Shown: positions 11,471 through 23,662 of the stretch, piece by piece
Layout: every line of letters begins with the position of its first letter
How positions within the stretch are numbered: the stretch's first letter is position 1
From: Nephrocerus scutellatus
Lineage: Eukaryota > Arthropoda > Insecta > Diptera > Pipunculidae
Direction of reading: 5' to 3'
Assembly (NCBI GenBank): GCA_947095585.1
Contig: OX352762.1
Location: 30,976,669 to 31,040,668 of the forward strand
DNA length: 64,000 bases
Notes under the pieces: model-generated
The model's database searches: none
What the model was told of the DNA's origin: nothing
The model's input: the letters and a program-made list of their open reading frames with translations, nothing else
Program-made: the position numbers and the translations under genes

Positions 11471-12842
11471 GTAGTAATTGCCAATTGGCAATACCGTGGA
11501 GTATTGGACTAAGACTACTTCAAAGTAGAGCTAAATCGATTGATTAATACTAATCATTCCGTGAATTCTTAAAAAAAATGGAGCTCTGGCCACAACATGA
11601 CTTTCTTTTACGAACGGGGCCGGAATCTTCAGTGAATGTATATTGATTTTTTTTTATTTTTTTTATTTTGTTTTTATTTATTTTTATTTATTTTCTTTTC
11701 TTTTGCACGTATCAGATTTCTCATAAGTGCTATACTTTTTGAGGTATTTGCAAAAACTCGGAAAACTGTCCAAGTAAGCAGCTCCCACTTATGGCCGCCA
11801 AAATAAACTGGGACCACCAAATTTATGTAAAAAGCATAAATATGAATTTTTATCCCCGTCAATTCAGCCGTCTGGGCTGTAGAGAGGACACAAACAGACA
11901 GAAAGAGATTTATTTTTTCTTTTCTGACTCAGAAGATACGGAAATGGGTAAATTCGCAAAAAGTAAACTGAGTAAAAAAAGTGAGGATAAAAAAATTATT
12001 TTATATTGGAGTTGAACGTTTAAATCCCGAACAAGCTCAAACATACATTATTAACTTTACACCTAGCTTACTTTTTGCATCAACCGTCCATGTCATGTTA
12101 ATTTGGAGAAAATTTCGTGCATTTTTTTGACGCGCTGGCAAACAAACCTGGCGTCTTCCGAGTGGGAGTGGGAGTGTGCTTACCACTCCACCACCGAAAG
12201 TAATGAGATTTTTTTTTTCAAAACACCAAGTTTGCAGCTATAGTATTTATAACTAGTTTATTTGATTTCTTACTTACACCACTTACTGATTCGTCTTTTA
12301 TTCCAATTTATTTAAAAAATAATTTACTGAAAATAAGCAATACGAGACGAGACAATAATACATTTAACTTGCTCCCAATTTGGGAATTTAAAAAGGTCTC
12401 TTTTCACATTCTTAATAATGCGGACATTGGCGGAAAACAGGTACAAAATCTATCAAAGGTCCTTTGAATACTTACAAATTTACCCAACATATCGAACGAT
12501 TGCAGTTGACAGACAAAACACTATAACATACACTCTACACTAACGTATGCAGATGCACTTTCTTTTTTGCGCGCTGCTCCTGCTTCTTATTCTTTTTTTT
12601 TCTTGGCTGGAGGGAGCATCACAATTTTCCGATGAAAACATTATCCAGAAATGAAAAGATTTCCCCGTATGCTTACTCTCGCACAAAATATTCTGAAAAG
12701 ACATTTGAAGGGAAAACGAGCATAAACGACGTAAAACGGAAGCAGCAACACAGTTGCAAAAAGCGTTTGCCCCACGAGCCACGACAAAACACCAACATGA
12801 TAATCGGTTTAATTTTACCCTTTGGTCGACGTTTGGATTAAA
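11471..12842. other. no gene recognised (intronic)
   Basis: Includes a T-rich low-complexity stretch (11645-11700). The remainder shows no similarity to the families in the window and no supported coding region. Confidence 0.4.
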
Positions 12843-13183
12843 GGCCCGCACAAACCACAGCGGCACGACCGCTAGACGGTCTCATGGGCGCACACCACAG
12901 CGGCAGCGGCTGCGGAAATAGTAGAACAAAGTGGAAAAACAAACAGATCAACATGAATTTTATTTCTTATTTATATATTTTTTTTTGTTATTTAAATTAA
13001 CTACGCAGTTTTTCAATAATTTTCTCCGAAACACATCGTTGTTGGCACGAACTAGGCGCTCAAACGCTGCATGCCGTGTTCTAACGTAGCCGCAAGAAGT
13101 TCACTGCATGGAATACGAAGGGTTTGATCTGTTTTTTATTCACTTTCTTTCCGCCACCGCAGCCGCTGTAGTGTGCGCGGGCC
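12843..13183. mobile_element. 341-bp inverted-repeat DNA element with GGCCCGC ends
   Basis: The left end GGCCCGCACAAACCACAGCGG and the right end (inverse) GGCCCGCGCACACTACAGCG match as terminal inverted repeats. A further inner copy, GCGCACACCACAGCGGC, lies 40 bp inside the left end. TTAAA occurs immediately outside both ends (12838-12842, 13184-13188), consistent with a five-base duplication. GC-rich ends contrast with an AT-rich centre. Non-autonomous; superfamily not assigned. Confidence 0.7.
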
Positions 13184-13188
13184 TTAAA

Positions 13189-13579
13189 ACTTATAGATCC
13201 CCTTCCCAAATTACAAAAAATTACTGGCTGAACGGAATGACGGAAAATACTATTCGACGACAGTAAGTCAGCTTAACTTATGCGTCAGTCAGTTTGCCAC
13301 CATGGCCAGTGTTAATTTGTCTGCTATCTCTGCTTGAAAAATATGTGCGTAGTGTACCAAGTTATTGTGGTTGTAGCCAAGCACAAAACAATATTTTTTT
13401 TATTCTTGCTCGACTTAAGGTTTTGTGAAATAGACACTGCCTACTGCCGATGACTCAGAAACTGAACCATATACCGTGGTGGGAATATTGCAGCTTTCCG
13501 TCCGTACAGTTCTTCGGTATAAAAAGAATCCTCTAAATACTAATTGGCTTTGTCCCTCACGCATAATCGCTCACGCACA
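13189..13579. other. no gene recognised
   Basis: Spacer between the GGCCCGC element and the RTE-type LINE. No supported coding sequence. Confidence 0.4.
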
Positions 13580-15752
13580 ATCATCATCATATTACGGTCT
13601 ACAACCGTTGTCCGGTCCGGGCCTCCTGCAAAAAATCTCTCCACCGGGCCCGATTTCGAGCCGATGTTATCCAGTTTGTCATCCCTAAACTCTGGGAGTC
13701 CTGGTCTACGCCATCCTTCCAGCGTAGGCTTGTCCGGCCTCGCTGTCGTGTTCCATAAATCCTACCGCAAAGGACTTACCGAGCAGGATCCTCTTCGCTT
13801 AAGCGAGCTAGGTTTTCCGCCCATCAGAGCCTACCGAGCTTAATCCTCTTCACGATGTCGACATCGCGGTAACGCTCGTACATCTCATCATTATAGAGTC
13901 TCCGGAATCGTCCTTCCTCACATGTGGGGCCAACAATTCTCCGTAAGACTTTTCTCTCGAACGCGGCTATGAGGCCAGAATGCTCTTTGCTGAGCCCCCA
14001 AGTCTCGGATTCATATGTAAGTACTGGTATGACCATTGCCTTATATACCAGCAGCTTGGATGTTATGGTTAAATTCCTGGATTTGAAGGGTACTGACAGA
14101 GTATAGTAGTTAACAAAGGCTTTAAGCCACCGTGCGCGTATTTCTGGTTCCATGCTGTTATCGGCAGCTACAGTTGACCCGAGATAGTTAAAGGATTGCA
14201 TTACTTTAAATTCGCGCTCCACTATTTGAGTTGGATCTTCTACTTGCAGACGTGGCCACCATGTACTTTGTTTTGCTCTTATTAATGTGCAGCCCCATAT
14301 TTCGTGCCGCCTGCTAGATCTGGATGAAAACTTCCTGTACAGCTCTTCGTTTTCTACCAACGATGTCAATATCGTCTGCGTAAGCCAGTATCTAAATGGA
14401 CTTATAGAGGATTGTTCCCCGTTATGTCAGACTCTCGGATCAAGATATTTTTACATGGCTTCTAACATTGGTCATGGTCAACCTACATAGTCTTGTCAGT
14501 TTATTTGGGATGCCAAATTCTCTCATGGCTTTATTAAGTTCTACTCCGGCTATGCTATCATAGGCTGCTTTAAAGTCTATAAAAAGATTGCGTAGTGCGT
14601 TTTGAAACTCTAGACATTTTTTCATCACCTGCCTAAAGGTGTAAATCCGATCAGTTGTTGATTTGCCTGGGATGAAGCCACACTGGTATGGACCAATGAT
14701 CCTGTCTTGAAGGATAGAGGAGGAAATCTTATAAGCGGTACTCAGCTACGTTATACCACGATAATTGCTGCAGGTTGTGATATCTCCTTTGTTATGTATG
14801 GGGCACAGGATGGCTCTTCGAAAGTCTTCTGGAATAGCTTCTTCCTCCCATATTTGCAGTAATAGTTCATGAATTGCTTGGTGTATTGCTGGTCCTTCTG
14901 TCTTAATCAGCTTCGCTGGGATACCATCAGATCCCGGGGCCTTATTATTTTTGAGCCGATTTATTGCTCTGCTAACTTCGTCTATACTTGGTGGCGACAG
15001 CATAGTGTGGTCTTCGGTCATTGGTGGAGCCTCCAATTCCTCAGTTAGCTGGCCATTAAGCATCTCATGAAAGTGCTCTTCCCATCGCTCTAAGATGCCT
15101 TTGAGATCGGCGATCAGATTACACTCTTTGTCTTTGCAGTATGTGCAACGCGGTGTATATTGCGTCATATCGCGTACTCTTTGGTAGAACTTCCGCGCCT
15201 GGTGCGGTCCTCGCTCTCTGTATTGTTCTAGTTCACGGACGAGATTCTTCTCCCTCCCAGGCAGTTTTTTTTCGCCGATGAACTATTTTTTCATATCTTC
15301 TGAGCTCTTTATATTCATCTTCGCGTGCCCGCGTTCTAAGAGATTGTTGCATTGCTCGGTACGCAACATTCTTACGTTTAGTCGCTAGCTTACATTCGTC
15401 ATCGAACCAGTCGTTTCGGTTATTAGGACTACTGCCTAAGATGGAGTCATCAGTACTAATGACAGTATTCTTAAGGCGTGTCCATTTCTCTTCTCGTGTA
15501 AGCTATGGGTGCCAATGTACTGCCTGAATACTGGCTCCCTTCCTATTTTGGCATTCATATCGCCCAGAATGATTTTTACGTCATACTGAGGACAGGCATG
15601 GAGTTCCAATTCGACTGATTCAAAGAATTCGTCCATCATCTGGGGAATCCTCTGTAAGTGCGTGAACATTTATGAGGCGTATGTTTTAAAATCTGCCCCG
15701 CACGTGGAGGGTGCATAGCCGTTCATGTACTGCTTTAAAGCCGATAACGGTG
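13580..15752 (-). pseudogene. RTE-type non-LTR retrotransposon (endonuclease and RT), degenerate
   Basis: Minus-strand order: endonuclease part with ILGDMNAKIGRE (about 15570), RT start with INRLKNNKAPGSDGIPAKLIK and AILCPIHNKGD...NYRGIT (15000-14750), LFIDFKAAYDSI (about 14590), the catalytic YADD at 14371-14382 in a shifted frame, then FNYLGSTV, LLVYKAMVIPVLTYESETW, FERKVLRRIVGP, and a C-terminal RGRTSLRWKDGVDQD-like block (about 13750-13700). The 3' end carries a short ATG-type repeat near 13580-13590. The 5' end of the endonuclease is missing. Several stops and shifts; not active. Fragments of the same family occur at 16498, 31597, 38800 and 59400. Confidence 0.88.
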
Positions 15753-15753
15753 A

Positions 15754-16320
15754 CCTACAGGTGACCTGATGGCATATCTCACTGAAATGTGGAACCAGTC
15801 TATTCACAAATTTGGTGAAAGTAAGGTTGTTGCACTCGATATTTCCAAGGTATTTGACAGAGTCTGGCATCCAGCTCTTTTGTCGAAAATGAATGCTTAT
15901 GGAATTAATAACACCCTGCTCGATTGGACTAGTAACTACCTTTCTGACCGTTCAATCCAGGTCGTATTGGACGCATTCAAATCCAATGTTCACCGCATAA
16001 GCGCCGGTGTTCCTCAAGGCTCTGTTTTATCTCCGACACTCTTTCTGATTTTCATTAATTATCTCCTATCCACCACCTCTAATCCAATCCATTCCTTTGC
16101 TGACGACAGTACTCTTAGCTTTTCATGACTTCTCGCTTTCTGCACGCCCCTCTTCGTCACAAGTGGAACTTGAACAACAACGTATGTTAAGGACGTTAAA
16201 TTCTGACCTTGACAGCATAACAAGGTGGGGACTACATAATAGAGTTGAATTTAACGCTTCTAAAACCCAATGCTGTCTTCTTAGCCACAGTCGAATCCAC
16301 AGTTTTCTGGGTCGCTGAGA
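15754..16320 (+). pseudogene. CR1/Jockey-like LINE, reverse transcriptase fragment
   Basis: Starts abruptly at GGTGACCTGATGG and reads VVALDISKVFDRVWHPALLSKM (finger/palm), LSDRSIQVVLDAFKS, the GVPQGSVLSPTLFLIF block, and SFADDSTL, the catalytic box with both Asp retained, then CCLLSHS. Upstream and downstream domains are absent. The start abuts the opposite-facing RTE element within a few bases. Same family as 27695-29110, 39191-39800 and 46411-48465. Confidence 0.85.
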
Positions 16321-16497
16321 TGAATATTGTTGGTAAGTGTGGTGTTTTATGGAGAGCAGTTTTTTTTTATTGTTAATTAGCGCACGCTTTAATTGATGTC
16401 GAGGGTAGTTGACATTAAATTGAATAATACAAGCTAGGAGCTGCGCGAACACTCGATTTAATCATCGTCTGTGCTTTCTGGCGGCACCAGTGTGGTC

Positions 16498-16595
16498 GCC
16501 GGTCATTGAAAACGCCTCAATTCCTTATTAACCTGGCCATTTAGGAAATCTTCCCATCGTTCCAAGATGCCTTTAAATATCGGCGATAAGATGAT
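16498..16595 (-). mobile_element. RTE-type LINE fragment
   Basis: Matches 15015-15120 (CGGTCATTG...AATTCCTTATTAACCTGGCCAT...CTTCCCATCG...AAGATGCCTTT) with moderate divergence, same orientation. Too short to code. Confidence 0.7.
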
Positions 16596-16599
16596 CAAC

Positions 16600-18284
16600 T
16601 TGCGGGACTGGAGCCAAATATGATTATAAATTAATCGTTTGAATAAAACGCTTGAGTAGTAAATAAAAACAATTTATCAACTAAGTGTCTCAAACTCGCG
16701 CTCGATGATAGAGCCTCATGAGAACAAAAATGTAGTCGTAGGAAACTTTTTAACTTCCTCGAAAAACATTATTTTTAAACATACTTTTTGTTAAACATCT
16801 TAAAACGGATCCTATTTTGCTATTTTAAAAATAGCCGAAAAGGGGTAAAAAGCACACGTTACTCACCTACTTTTGTTGGCTGGGGATGCTCTGACATGTC
16901 TAGTCTGTGCCTCCGAATACAAAGAACCGAAAGTAATCGCCAGAAAAAGTGTTTTCACAATGTCGTTCTGAGAGCTCGATGACACCTTGTTGACTGATAA
17001 TTAATCCTTTTATATACCGCTTTTGTTTTCCAGCTTAGTGACAAGAATATCAATCACCACAGCAACAAAAAAATCAGCAAAAGTAACATTTATAAATAAT
17101 ATTATGCTAAAAGCGCCGGGAGTGTATTGTTTTTTGTGTGGGTGTGTGGCTCGACTACAGTTGGATATCAGTTGAAGCTGATTAAATACTGCCCTTCGAT
17201 GACCTTTTTGAAAATTAAAAAATTTCTAAAAAGCGTGTTTCAAAACAAAAGAAAGAATCGTCGTGAGTTGTGTAGCGCAATGATAGCGTGCTTGGCTGGC
17301 AGCGCAAGGGTTTCAGGTTCGAAACTCATGAGGTTTTTTTTTAACGATTTCTCGGGAAAATAGGCTGGAGTAATTTTCCTTTAGATTTGCTTTAAGCTCA
17401 ATACTTTTTCGTATAATATTTCCGTATGAAAATACGGTTAATTATTTCAGTAGTAAGTCGATAGTAAGCGGCGCTAGCGCAGTGCAAAACGAGAAGCACA
17501 ACAAAACTGTAATAAGACGCTACAAAAATTATTTAGAAAAAAGAACAAAATATTATTAATGCTTTTGCTTTTGATAAATGTATAGAATTTTTCACATAAA
17601 ATGGATTTGGCTATGGGTGTGTTGTTGTTAACAGTTGTTATTTAAATGTTCATATCTACGTAAGTTTGCCTCTCCTTAAAGAATTTTAATGGCACTGAAC
17701 GCACAGAGCTCAGCATTTCAAGAAAACATATTTTAAACCAAAAATAATATTGTCTTCTTCTCTAAACGTCAAAGTATTTAATTTGTGTATTAAATTCTAT
17801 AAAAATATTAGCTAGAAAAGGTAAATTAAGATTCTTATATTTATAATTAAATTATGTCATTACCGCATTGCCATAGATGCTTAAAGCCGATTTTAATAAG
17901 AAATTCTTTTGTTTACAAATATCGAATTGGCTTGAATGGCAGGAGGGTGTCGATCTCCATCACGTGTCCTTCCTTTCTCGGCAGTCGTTATCAATGCTGA
18001 CAAACAGATTCGTTAATAAATATTTATTTGCCGATTGAGGATATTCAGAAAAAAAAATTAACTTCAGATACATGAGACGAATTTTTCGTTGACTTAAGTC
18101 ATCAAACTGGAAGTGAAGTGACAACGAACGCCAACCTCCGAACGCCGAACGCGTGCGTTAAAGGATATATTACTTAACGTTAGTTTTAGCGGTAGATCTT
18201 ACAAAATTGATTTTCAATGGGTAAACTATTAACAGAATATAAAATCAAATAAACATTAAGTTACTTCTAAAAAAAAATAAAAGC
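16600..18284. other. no gene recognised (intronic); weak tRNA-like stretch at 17262-17335
   Basis: Mostly AT-rich unique-looking sequence. At 17262-17335 there is a TAGCGCAATGATAGCG / GGTTCGAAACTC pair resembling Pol III A and B boxes, with a possible 7-bp outer stem. The middle stem loop is one base too long and the T stem does not pair. It may be a degraded tRNA-derived repeat; it is not called as a tRNA gene. Confidence 0.4.
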
Positions 18285-18564
18285 ATATTTGTTTTATAAT
18301 AATTTAAGAAATTATTCTTGGGTATATTCTAAGAAAAAATCGTTCTACAGTAAAGGTCTATCTCCAGTGTTGACATCATTTAACGGGGATTTAATAAAAA
18401 GCTTACTTTGGTGTACCCTAATCCATACTAACGGAAATTGCTCTGTTAATACTAGCGGTAGAAACTTCGTTTAGTTATAACTGTTTTAGTTCACACATAA
18501 AAAATTATCCAAAACCACACAAAATCATTTTTTATTCATAGCCTTTGGAGCTAAAAGCAAAAAA

Positions 18565-19437
18565 CCCTTTTTTCAATTTTCTATATGAATTCGCCCGGGG
18601 TCGACGGCCACCCATACAAATCAAAAAAAAATCCCGATTTTCTACAAATTTTTTGAATGAACCGGCCCTGAGGCCCGAGGGTAGCCCATATACATTTTTT
18701 AAAAATTAGCCCTGGTTTCTTTAAATTTTAAACACATGTGTATCACTGATGGAAAAAACTTTTTGTACATTTTTTGGAGTGATCAGGCCCTGAGGCCCGA
18801 GGGGTGCGCATACATTTTTTTTTAAAATTAGCCCGATTTTCTTTAAATTTTAAACACATGTGTATCTCCGAAGGACAAACTTTTCTTTAAATTCTCTATA
18901 TTAACTAACTTCGCGTGTCCGTTGCTGGCTGGCTGGTTGGGTGGTAGAATCTTGTGATCAATTTTTAACCGACTTCCTGAAGCCCGATTTTATTCAAACT
19001 TTGCACACGTGTGTATTTTCCATGACAACACTTTCTATTAGAATTTTGGGCCCTTGGGCTTCGGGGGCTTCCATACATATTTTTTACAAAATTTACTCGA
19101 CTTTCTACAAATTTTATACGAATGTGTATCACCGAACGACAATACTTTCTGTAAAAATTTGTAGCGATCGGTCCCCGGGGTCGGGGGGCACCCGTGTAAA
19201 TTGTTTACAAAATGTACCCGATTTAATTTATACGCATGTTTATGTTATATTTGTGTATGATGGACAACACTTTTTGCAAAAAATTTAAAGTAATCGGTCC
19301 CCGGGGTCGGGGGGCTCCCTAACAAAAAATTTATAAAATTTACCCGATTTTATTCAAACTGCACATTGTGTATATTAGGGAATTTACACGAAAAATTTTA
19401 ATTTTTATGGATTGTTTTATTTAAAATTTTACCTGCT
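18565..19437 (+). mobile_element. HINE-like repeat, tandem dimer
   Basis: Contains two element ends of the CTATA..AA.TTCGCG type: an outer one near 18575-18600 and a second, better one at 18893-18915, so it is a head-to-tail dimer. Units of about 122 bp recur: the GGCCCTGAGGCCCGAGGG box at 18664 and 18786, the GGTCCCCGGGGTCGGGGGG box at about 19170 and 19296, with ACACATGTGT-like cores between. It ends TTTTAATTTTTATGGATTGTTT. The same host element without this insert is present at 42500-42545, which serves as an empty site. Confidence 0.82.
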
Positions 19438-19689
19438 GCAGTTTTCCCAAGTATCATAAACTCTATGGGGTTTTCCGCAAACTTGATGATATTTATTTTT
19501 ATTATTTTTGCGTTCATAAGAAAAAATAGTAAAACGTTATGTTAATTAGGCATTTTCAGGAGAAAATTAACCTTAAAGTCAAAAATTAGCATGGGCAAGA
19601 AAACTGCAACAGGATATCTTGTGAACTTCTGAAAAGCTATTTGTTTTGCGATATCGCGTCACAGTATTAGTCACATCATTGTGTTACAT

Positions 19690-19866
19690 TTTTTAACAAA
19701 ACACTGAACTCACACCCACTGACCTCCCGCCCACTGACCACCCACCCATTGACTTCATACACACTGACCCACCGCCCACTGACCACCTACCCATTGACCT
19801 GACCTGACGCCACGCCCACTTACACCCGCGTTTCCCGGCTGCCCCATCCCACTGACCCAGGATATC
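19690..19866 (-). repeat. CCCACTGACC-type minisatellite
   Basis: Irregular tandem array of about ten units of 10-22 bp built on CCCACTGACC, with AC-rich spacers. Shorter relatives occur at 24470-24515, 25075-25155 and 45465-45490, in each case beside CTAGCTG..ACCCG-type repeat sequence. Bounded by GATATCC on both sides here. Confidence 0.7.
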
Positions 19867-20150
19867 TGAAGACTCAAACAAGATATTAACATAACTTAAA
19901 CGCAGTTACAAAGGCTAGTGTTTCTTCTAAAAACAAAGTCCCGAAGAACTTTCTACCGTTAGTATTAACAGAGTTTCCGTTAACATGGGTCAGGGTACAC
20001 CAAAGAAAGCTTTTTCTTAAATCCCCGATAAATGATGACAACATTGGAGATAGACCCTTACTATAGAACGATTTTTTTTTCTTAGAATATACCCATGAAT
20101 CATTTCCCAAGTTATTGTGCACGAATTAGGGGACACCCTGTATAAATTGT

Positions 20151-22471
20151 TTAATTAATCTAGCTGGGAATTGATCCCCCAAAACACGCACCAAGTAAAC
20201 ATACTCGTCGTTATACGTATTATGATGTATTTGTGAATCTACGAAAGGGGATTTAACGGCACTTCTCGTTTACAATAAATAATTACGAGTTTGGATAAGT
20301 ATTTTAAATATATCTGTTTTACGTTGAAAATTCATCAGATATGCTAAGCACGCTGCATTTTGCAAGGATTTTTCTGGCAACCATCAGTTGAGGTAAAGTC
20401 GTGCACTCACAATCAGAACAACTCAAAAATACCCGTATACAGTGGGACTAATTTAGGAAACATATTTGTGTTGTCTTGTCGTGTCTTGTGTTGTCTTGCA
20501 TTGTCTGCGTCAAAAATTGAGTGTGTCAATAATTTATATGTGACTATATTATATTACCTTCAGATACAACATTCGCCCAAATAAATGCTCTCTTATTGTT
20601 GACATCCCCTAGCTAAATAAGTCTTTTGATTTATGTGTTTTATTAAGGCTGCTAAATTTTTGAGCAAGCAAGTGATAAACATAAGGATATATAAAACCAA
20701 ATAAAATGTCATAGGTAGAAATGTTGTTAGTTTTTCCTGAAACTGTTGTGATTTTTTGCCCCACTATGCGCTCAGCCAAACAACAACCAGGCAAAATAGA
20801 TAGAGAACAGCACAAAGTCATCTAAAAATAATGTAATAAAAAGGGAAAGAACACCAGAGAGAAAATTATAAAATATATTCTGTCTAACATTGCACACACA
20901 CAAAATCGATTGGGTCTGTTAGTCCACTTAAGGCTCTAAGGCATCCTTTCAATCGCTTCGGAAAAAAAGTTGAGTCAGTTTATAGTTGCTTCATCACAAT
21001 TGTGCAGTGCAGTGCGGCTCTGCACTACACAAACGACTACAAAGAATTGCTTACAGGAAATGCAAAAATTAAAAAAAAAATTAAAAAAAATTTAACCGGA
21101 TCCAATTAGCTAGTGAAAATAATCAGTATCCTTCTGTGGCACATTCATTTAATATCCCCTAGAGGTGTATTATTTGGACTCATCATTGGTTAATTCGTGA
21201 GCGCCTCAAACAGAATTTTTTAAACGCAACGAACTGTTCCTTCCAAATTTGAACTTTAATGAACTTTAGACATTTTTGGGCTATACCACAACCAGAAAGT
21301 TGGTAAGCGCTTGTCGTACCACTGATAATGCGAATAAAGCCGAAATAACTCTCCATTTGACGCAAACATATTTTTCTGTTAGTGGGGGATTGTCAATAGA
21401 AGAAAAAAACGGAAACAATTTGTTATAGCTTTGTTCTTCTGCAGCTTAATCTGGAAGAAAGAATATGATACTACCGATACCTCAACCTATCCGTCTTGCA
21501 TTTTCTGTTGGCACTTTGGAGTTAAAATGCGGCAAATTGGTTTCGTCGTGTGGGCGACCTAAATGCCAGTCAAAGTCAGCTTTTAATATTGGTGTAGGCT
21601 GTAGGCGTAGGGTGTTGTTGATTATTATTAAGCGACTAAAAAATTAACCCCTCTCTAGCTCATTACGCAGCACTTGGCTGATGATGCATGCATCCAACCA
21701 AGCGATTTATACGCGGGTTGATTTGGAAACAACGAAGCAGAGCTTGGGCGGCAAGTGCACTCTGTCGTTTATTAAAAACGACCACATCGTCGCCATTCTG
21801 TCGTTTAATAAAAGCGCCAACAACGTCAACGGCTACGACGATGAGGCACAAAAATGAGTTTATCGATTTTAATCTACCCCTGTGAGGGTAGTGAGAGACG
21901 ATAGCATTCTTGGATCTGTAAACCAGGTACTGGCAGATTGAATGAAATTCTTAAATAGAAATAGAGAAAAGCAGAGACCCAACCTCCGCGTGCCACGATT
22001 CATCCGCAACAAACGTCGCCCACATCTAGGAAGATGGTTGGTTGGCTGGTTGCTGCATGCAAAAGCAAGTGAGTGAGCTTCGTTGGTTGAATAACATCAT
22101 CGCCTAAATTGAGAGATATGTTTGGTAAATTGTAGGTATAGAAGGCCGGCGTCAGAAAGTTAGGTTCGCCTAGTAGGAAGAAGGCATAGGGTGGTAGGCA
22201 GGGTAACTACAACACTAGATATTGGTATTAAGCTGAAGAAAAGTTTATTTCGTTTTGGCTTATTTGAAAACTGCTTGTAAATTCTTCAAGGATGTGCAAG
22301 ACATAATTGGAAATTGATTTTCGGAATCATTTTATAAATAGAATAAAAATAAATATTAAACTTTTCAATTAGCACTGTAACGATGTGGCGGCTGACATGA
22401 AGACTATAGGTTGTGCCAGTTTGGATAATACGTACGAGTATACAACAAATATTTAAATAGAGAAGAGCAAA
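20151..22471. other. no gene recognised (intronic)
   Basis: Includes a short TGTCTTG-type repeat at 20470-20510 and a sequence at 21755-21825 where TCTGTCGTTTA.TAAAA occurs twice. Short open frames on both strands have no recognisable domain. Could hold regulatory sequence, but nothing specific is visible. Confidence 0.35.
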
Positions 22472-22800
22472 AAAACAACCCATAAACATTACAATTGTTC
22501 ATGTAAATTCTCCAATCGGAGATACACATGTGTACAAAATTTAAAGAAAATCAGGTTATTATTTAAAAAATTAAATGGGTGCCCTCGACCTTTAGGTTCC
22601 AAATTTTTATAAAAAGTGAAATTTGTACAAAATTTAAAGTAAATCGGATTAATTTTAAATTTTTTTATGCATTTTAATAGAAAGTGTCACCGGAAATACA
22701 CATGTGTGCAAAGTTTCAATAAAATCGGGCTTTGGAAAGTGGGTTATAAATTGATCGCAAGATTCTACGACAAACAAACAAACATATAGAGAATTTAAAA
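22472..22800 (-). mobile_element. HINE-like repeat, near-complete copy
   Basis: Runs from AACCCATAAACATTACAATT through AATTCTCCAATCGGAG, two unit cores with ACACATGTGT (about 22525 and 22695), and ends ATATAGAGAATTTAA. The GC box of its first unit is eroded (GGGTGCCCTCGACC), and the CAGCCAGCC stretch is replaced by ACAAACAAACAAAC. Confidence 0.8.
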
Positions 22801-23304
22801 ACCAACTGCAATAGAGACAACGATTAGGGACAAACATTTTTTAAATGAATGTTATATTAATAAAACAATTTTGCATCATAAACAGCGATGCAAACCTAGA
22901 ATAATTAAAATTTAGCGCCACTTTTTTTTGCAATTCGACATCAACATAATAGCTATAAGCAGAATAGTAGAATCAATTGCCAAGCAGATTTTTTTTATAT
23001 GCTTAAAACTCATTGCCAATGGAGAACTTCCTGAATGACTTACGTCACGGCAATAAAAAATAAAAATCGGAGGAATGTGATTTACAATAGCTAGCCGGTT
23101 TCAGTTTATTTTCTCAGAAATCTCTCTGATTCATTGAAAAAGCAAATAGAAAAATCAAATACGGATAAAAAACGACGCGAGTCCAAATGCATATATCAGT
23201 GGATAATGGTCAGGGGAAACTACAAAAAAACCTTGACCAAGAAAATATTACAAATTAAACAACAAATATTATAACATAAAATACAACTAATAATTTTTTT
23301 ATAT

Positions 23305-23662
23305 AAAACTAGCTGTACCCGCTTCACTACCCGCTACCCAACTCATCTTACCACTGCGTGGTTGGGGTGTACTATAGCCTATAACCTTCTCCCACCGCCC
23401 AATAACTTACATTGACTTTCAAAAAAATTGGATTATAAATGTGAGTTAAACATACAAAAATTATGATTTTTTTCAGTTTGTCTGAATTTTCCGACTTTTT
23501 CCAGATTTTTCCAATTTTCTTTCCGTAAAAACCTTATTCGGACTATTACGAACATTTCCAAGAAAAATGAGCAAAATCGGTTCAGCCGTTCTCAAGTGAT
23601 GCGCTTAGCAACACGCAGCATATCATTTTTATTTGTAGATAGAAGATAGCTGACCCGACAAA
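23305..23662. repeat. CTAGCTGTACCCG repeat (RTE-like 3' end or derived SINE)
   Basis: Begins AACTAGCTGTACCCGCTTC and contains AAAATCGGTTCAGCCGTTCTC and a CATATCATTTTTATTT end, a word order common at the 3' ends of RTE/BovB-type elements in insects. Related, more worn segments are at 25180-25465, 45440-45500 and 63240-63830. No coding sequence. The class is inferred from general experience of such repeats. Confidence 0.55.

Larger units (their letters stand above)
18285..20150. mobile_element. long-inverted-repeat DNA element (copy 1), carrying two insertions
   Basis: The segment 18290-18480 recurs inverted at 19880-20150 (GGGTATATTCTAAGAAAAAA..CGTTCTA, then ACGGGGATTTAA, then TGTTAATACTA..GGTAGAAA). 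The right end finishes ATTAGGGGACACCCTGTA. The central part matches 41862-42600 in inverse orientation (CGGAAAACCCCATAGA, TTTATGATACTTGGGAAAA, AGCTCCAAAGGCTATGAAT). A HINE-like repeat (18565-19437) and a CCCACTGACC minisatellite (19690-19866) interrupt it. No transposase is visible, so it is non-autonomous or decayed. Its left inverted arm lacks the extreme end. Confidence 0.7.

Noticed and set aside
18660..19310. Regularly spaced ~122-bp repeats as a possible CRISPR-like array
   Set aside because: Eukaryotic context, units are diverged over their whole length with no conserved-repeat/variable-spacer pattern, and the same units occur in dispersed transposon copies.
19693..19881. Gly/Ser/Val-rich open frame of 62 codons
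   Set aside because: It is a translation of the CCCACTGACC minisatellite.
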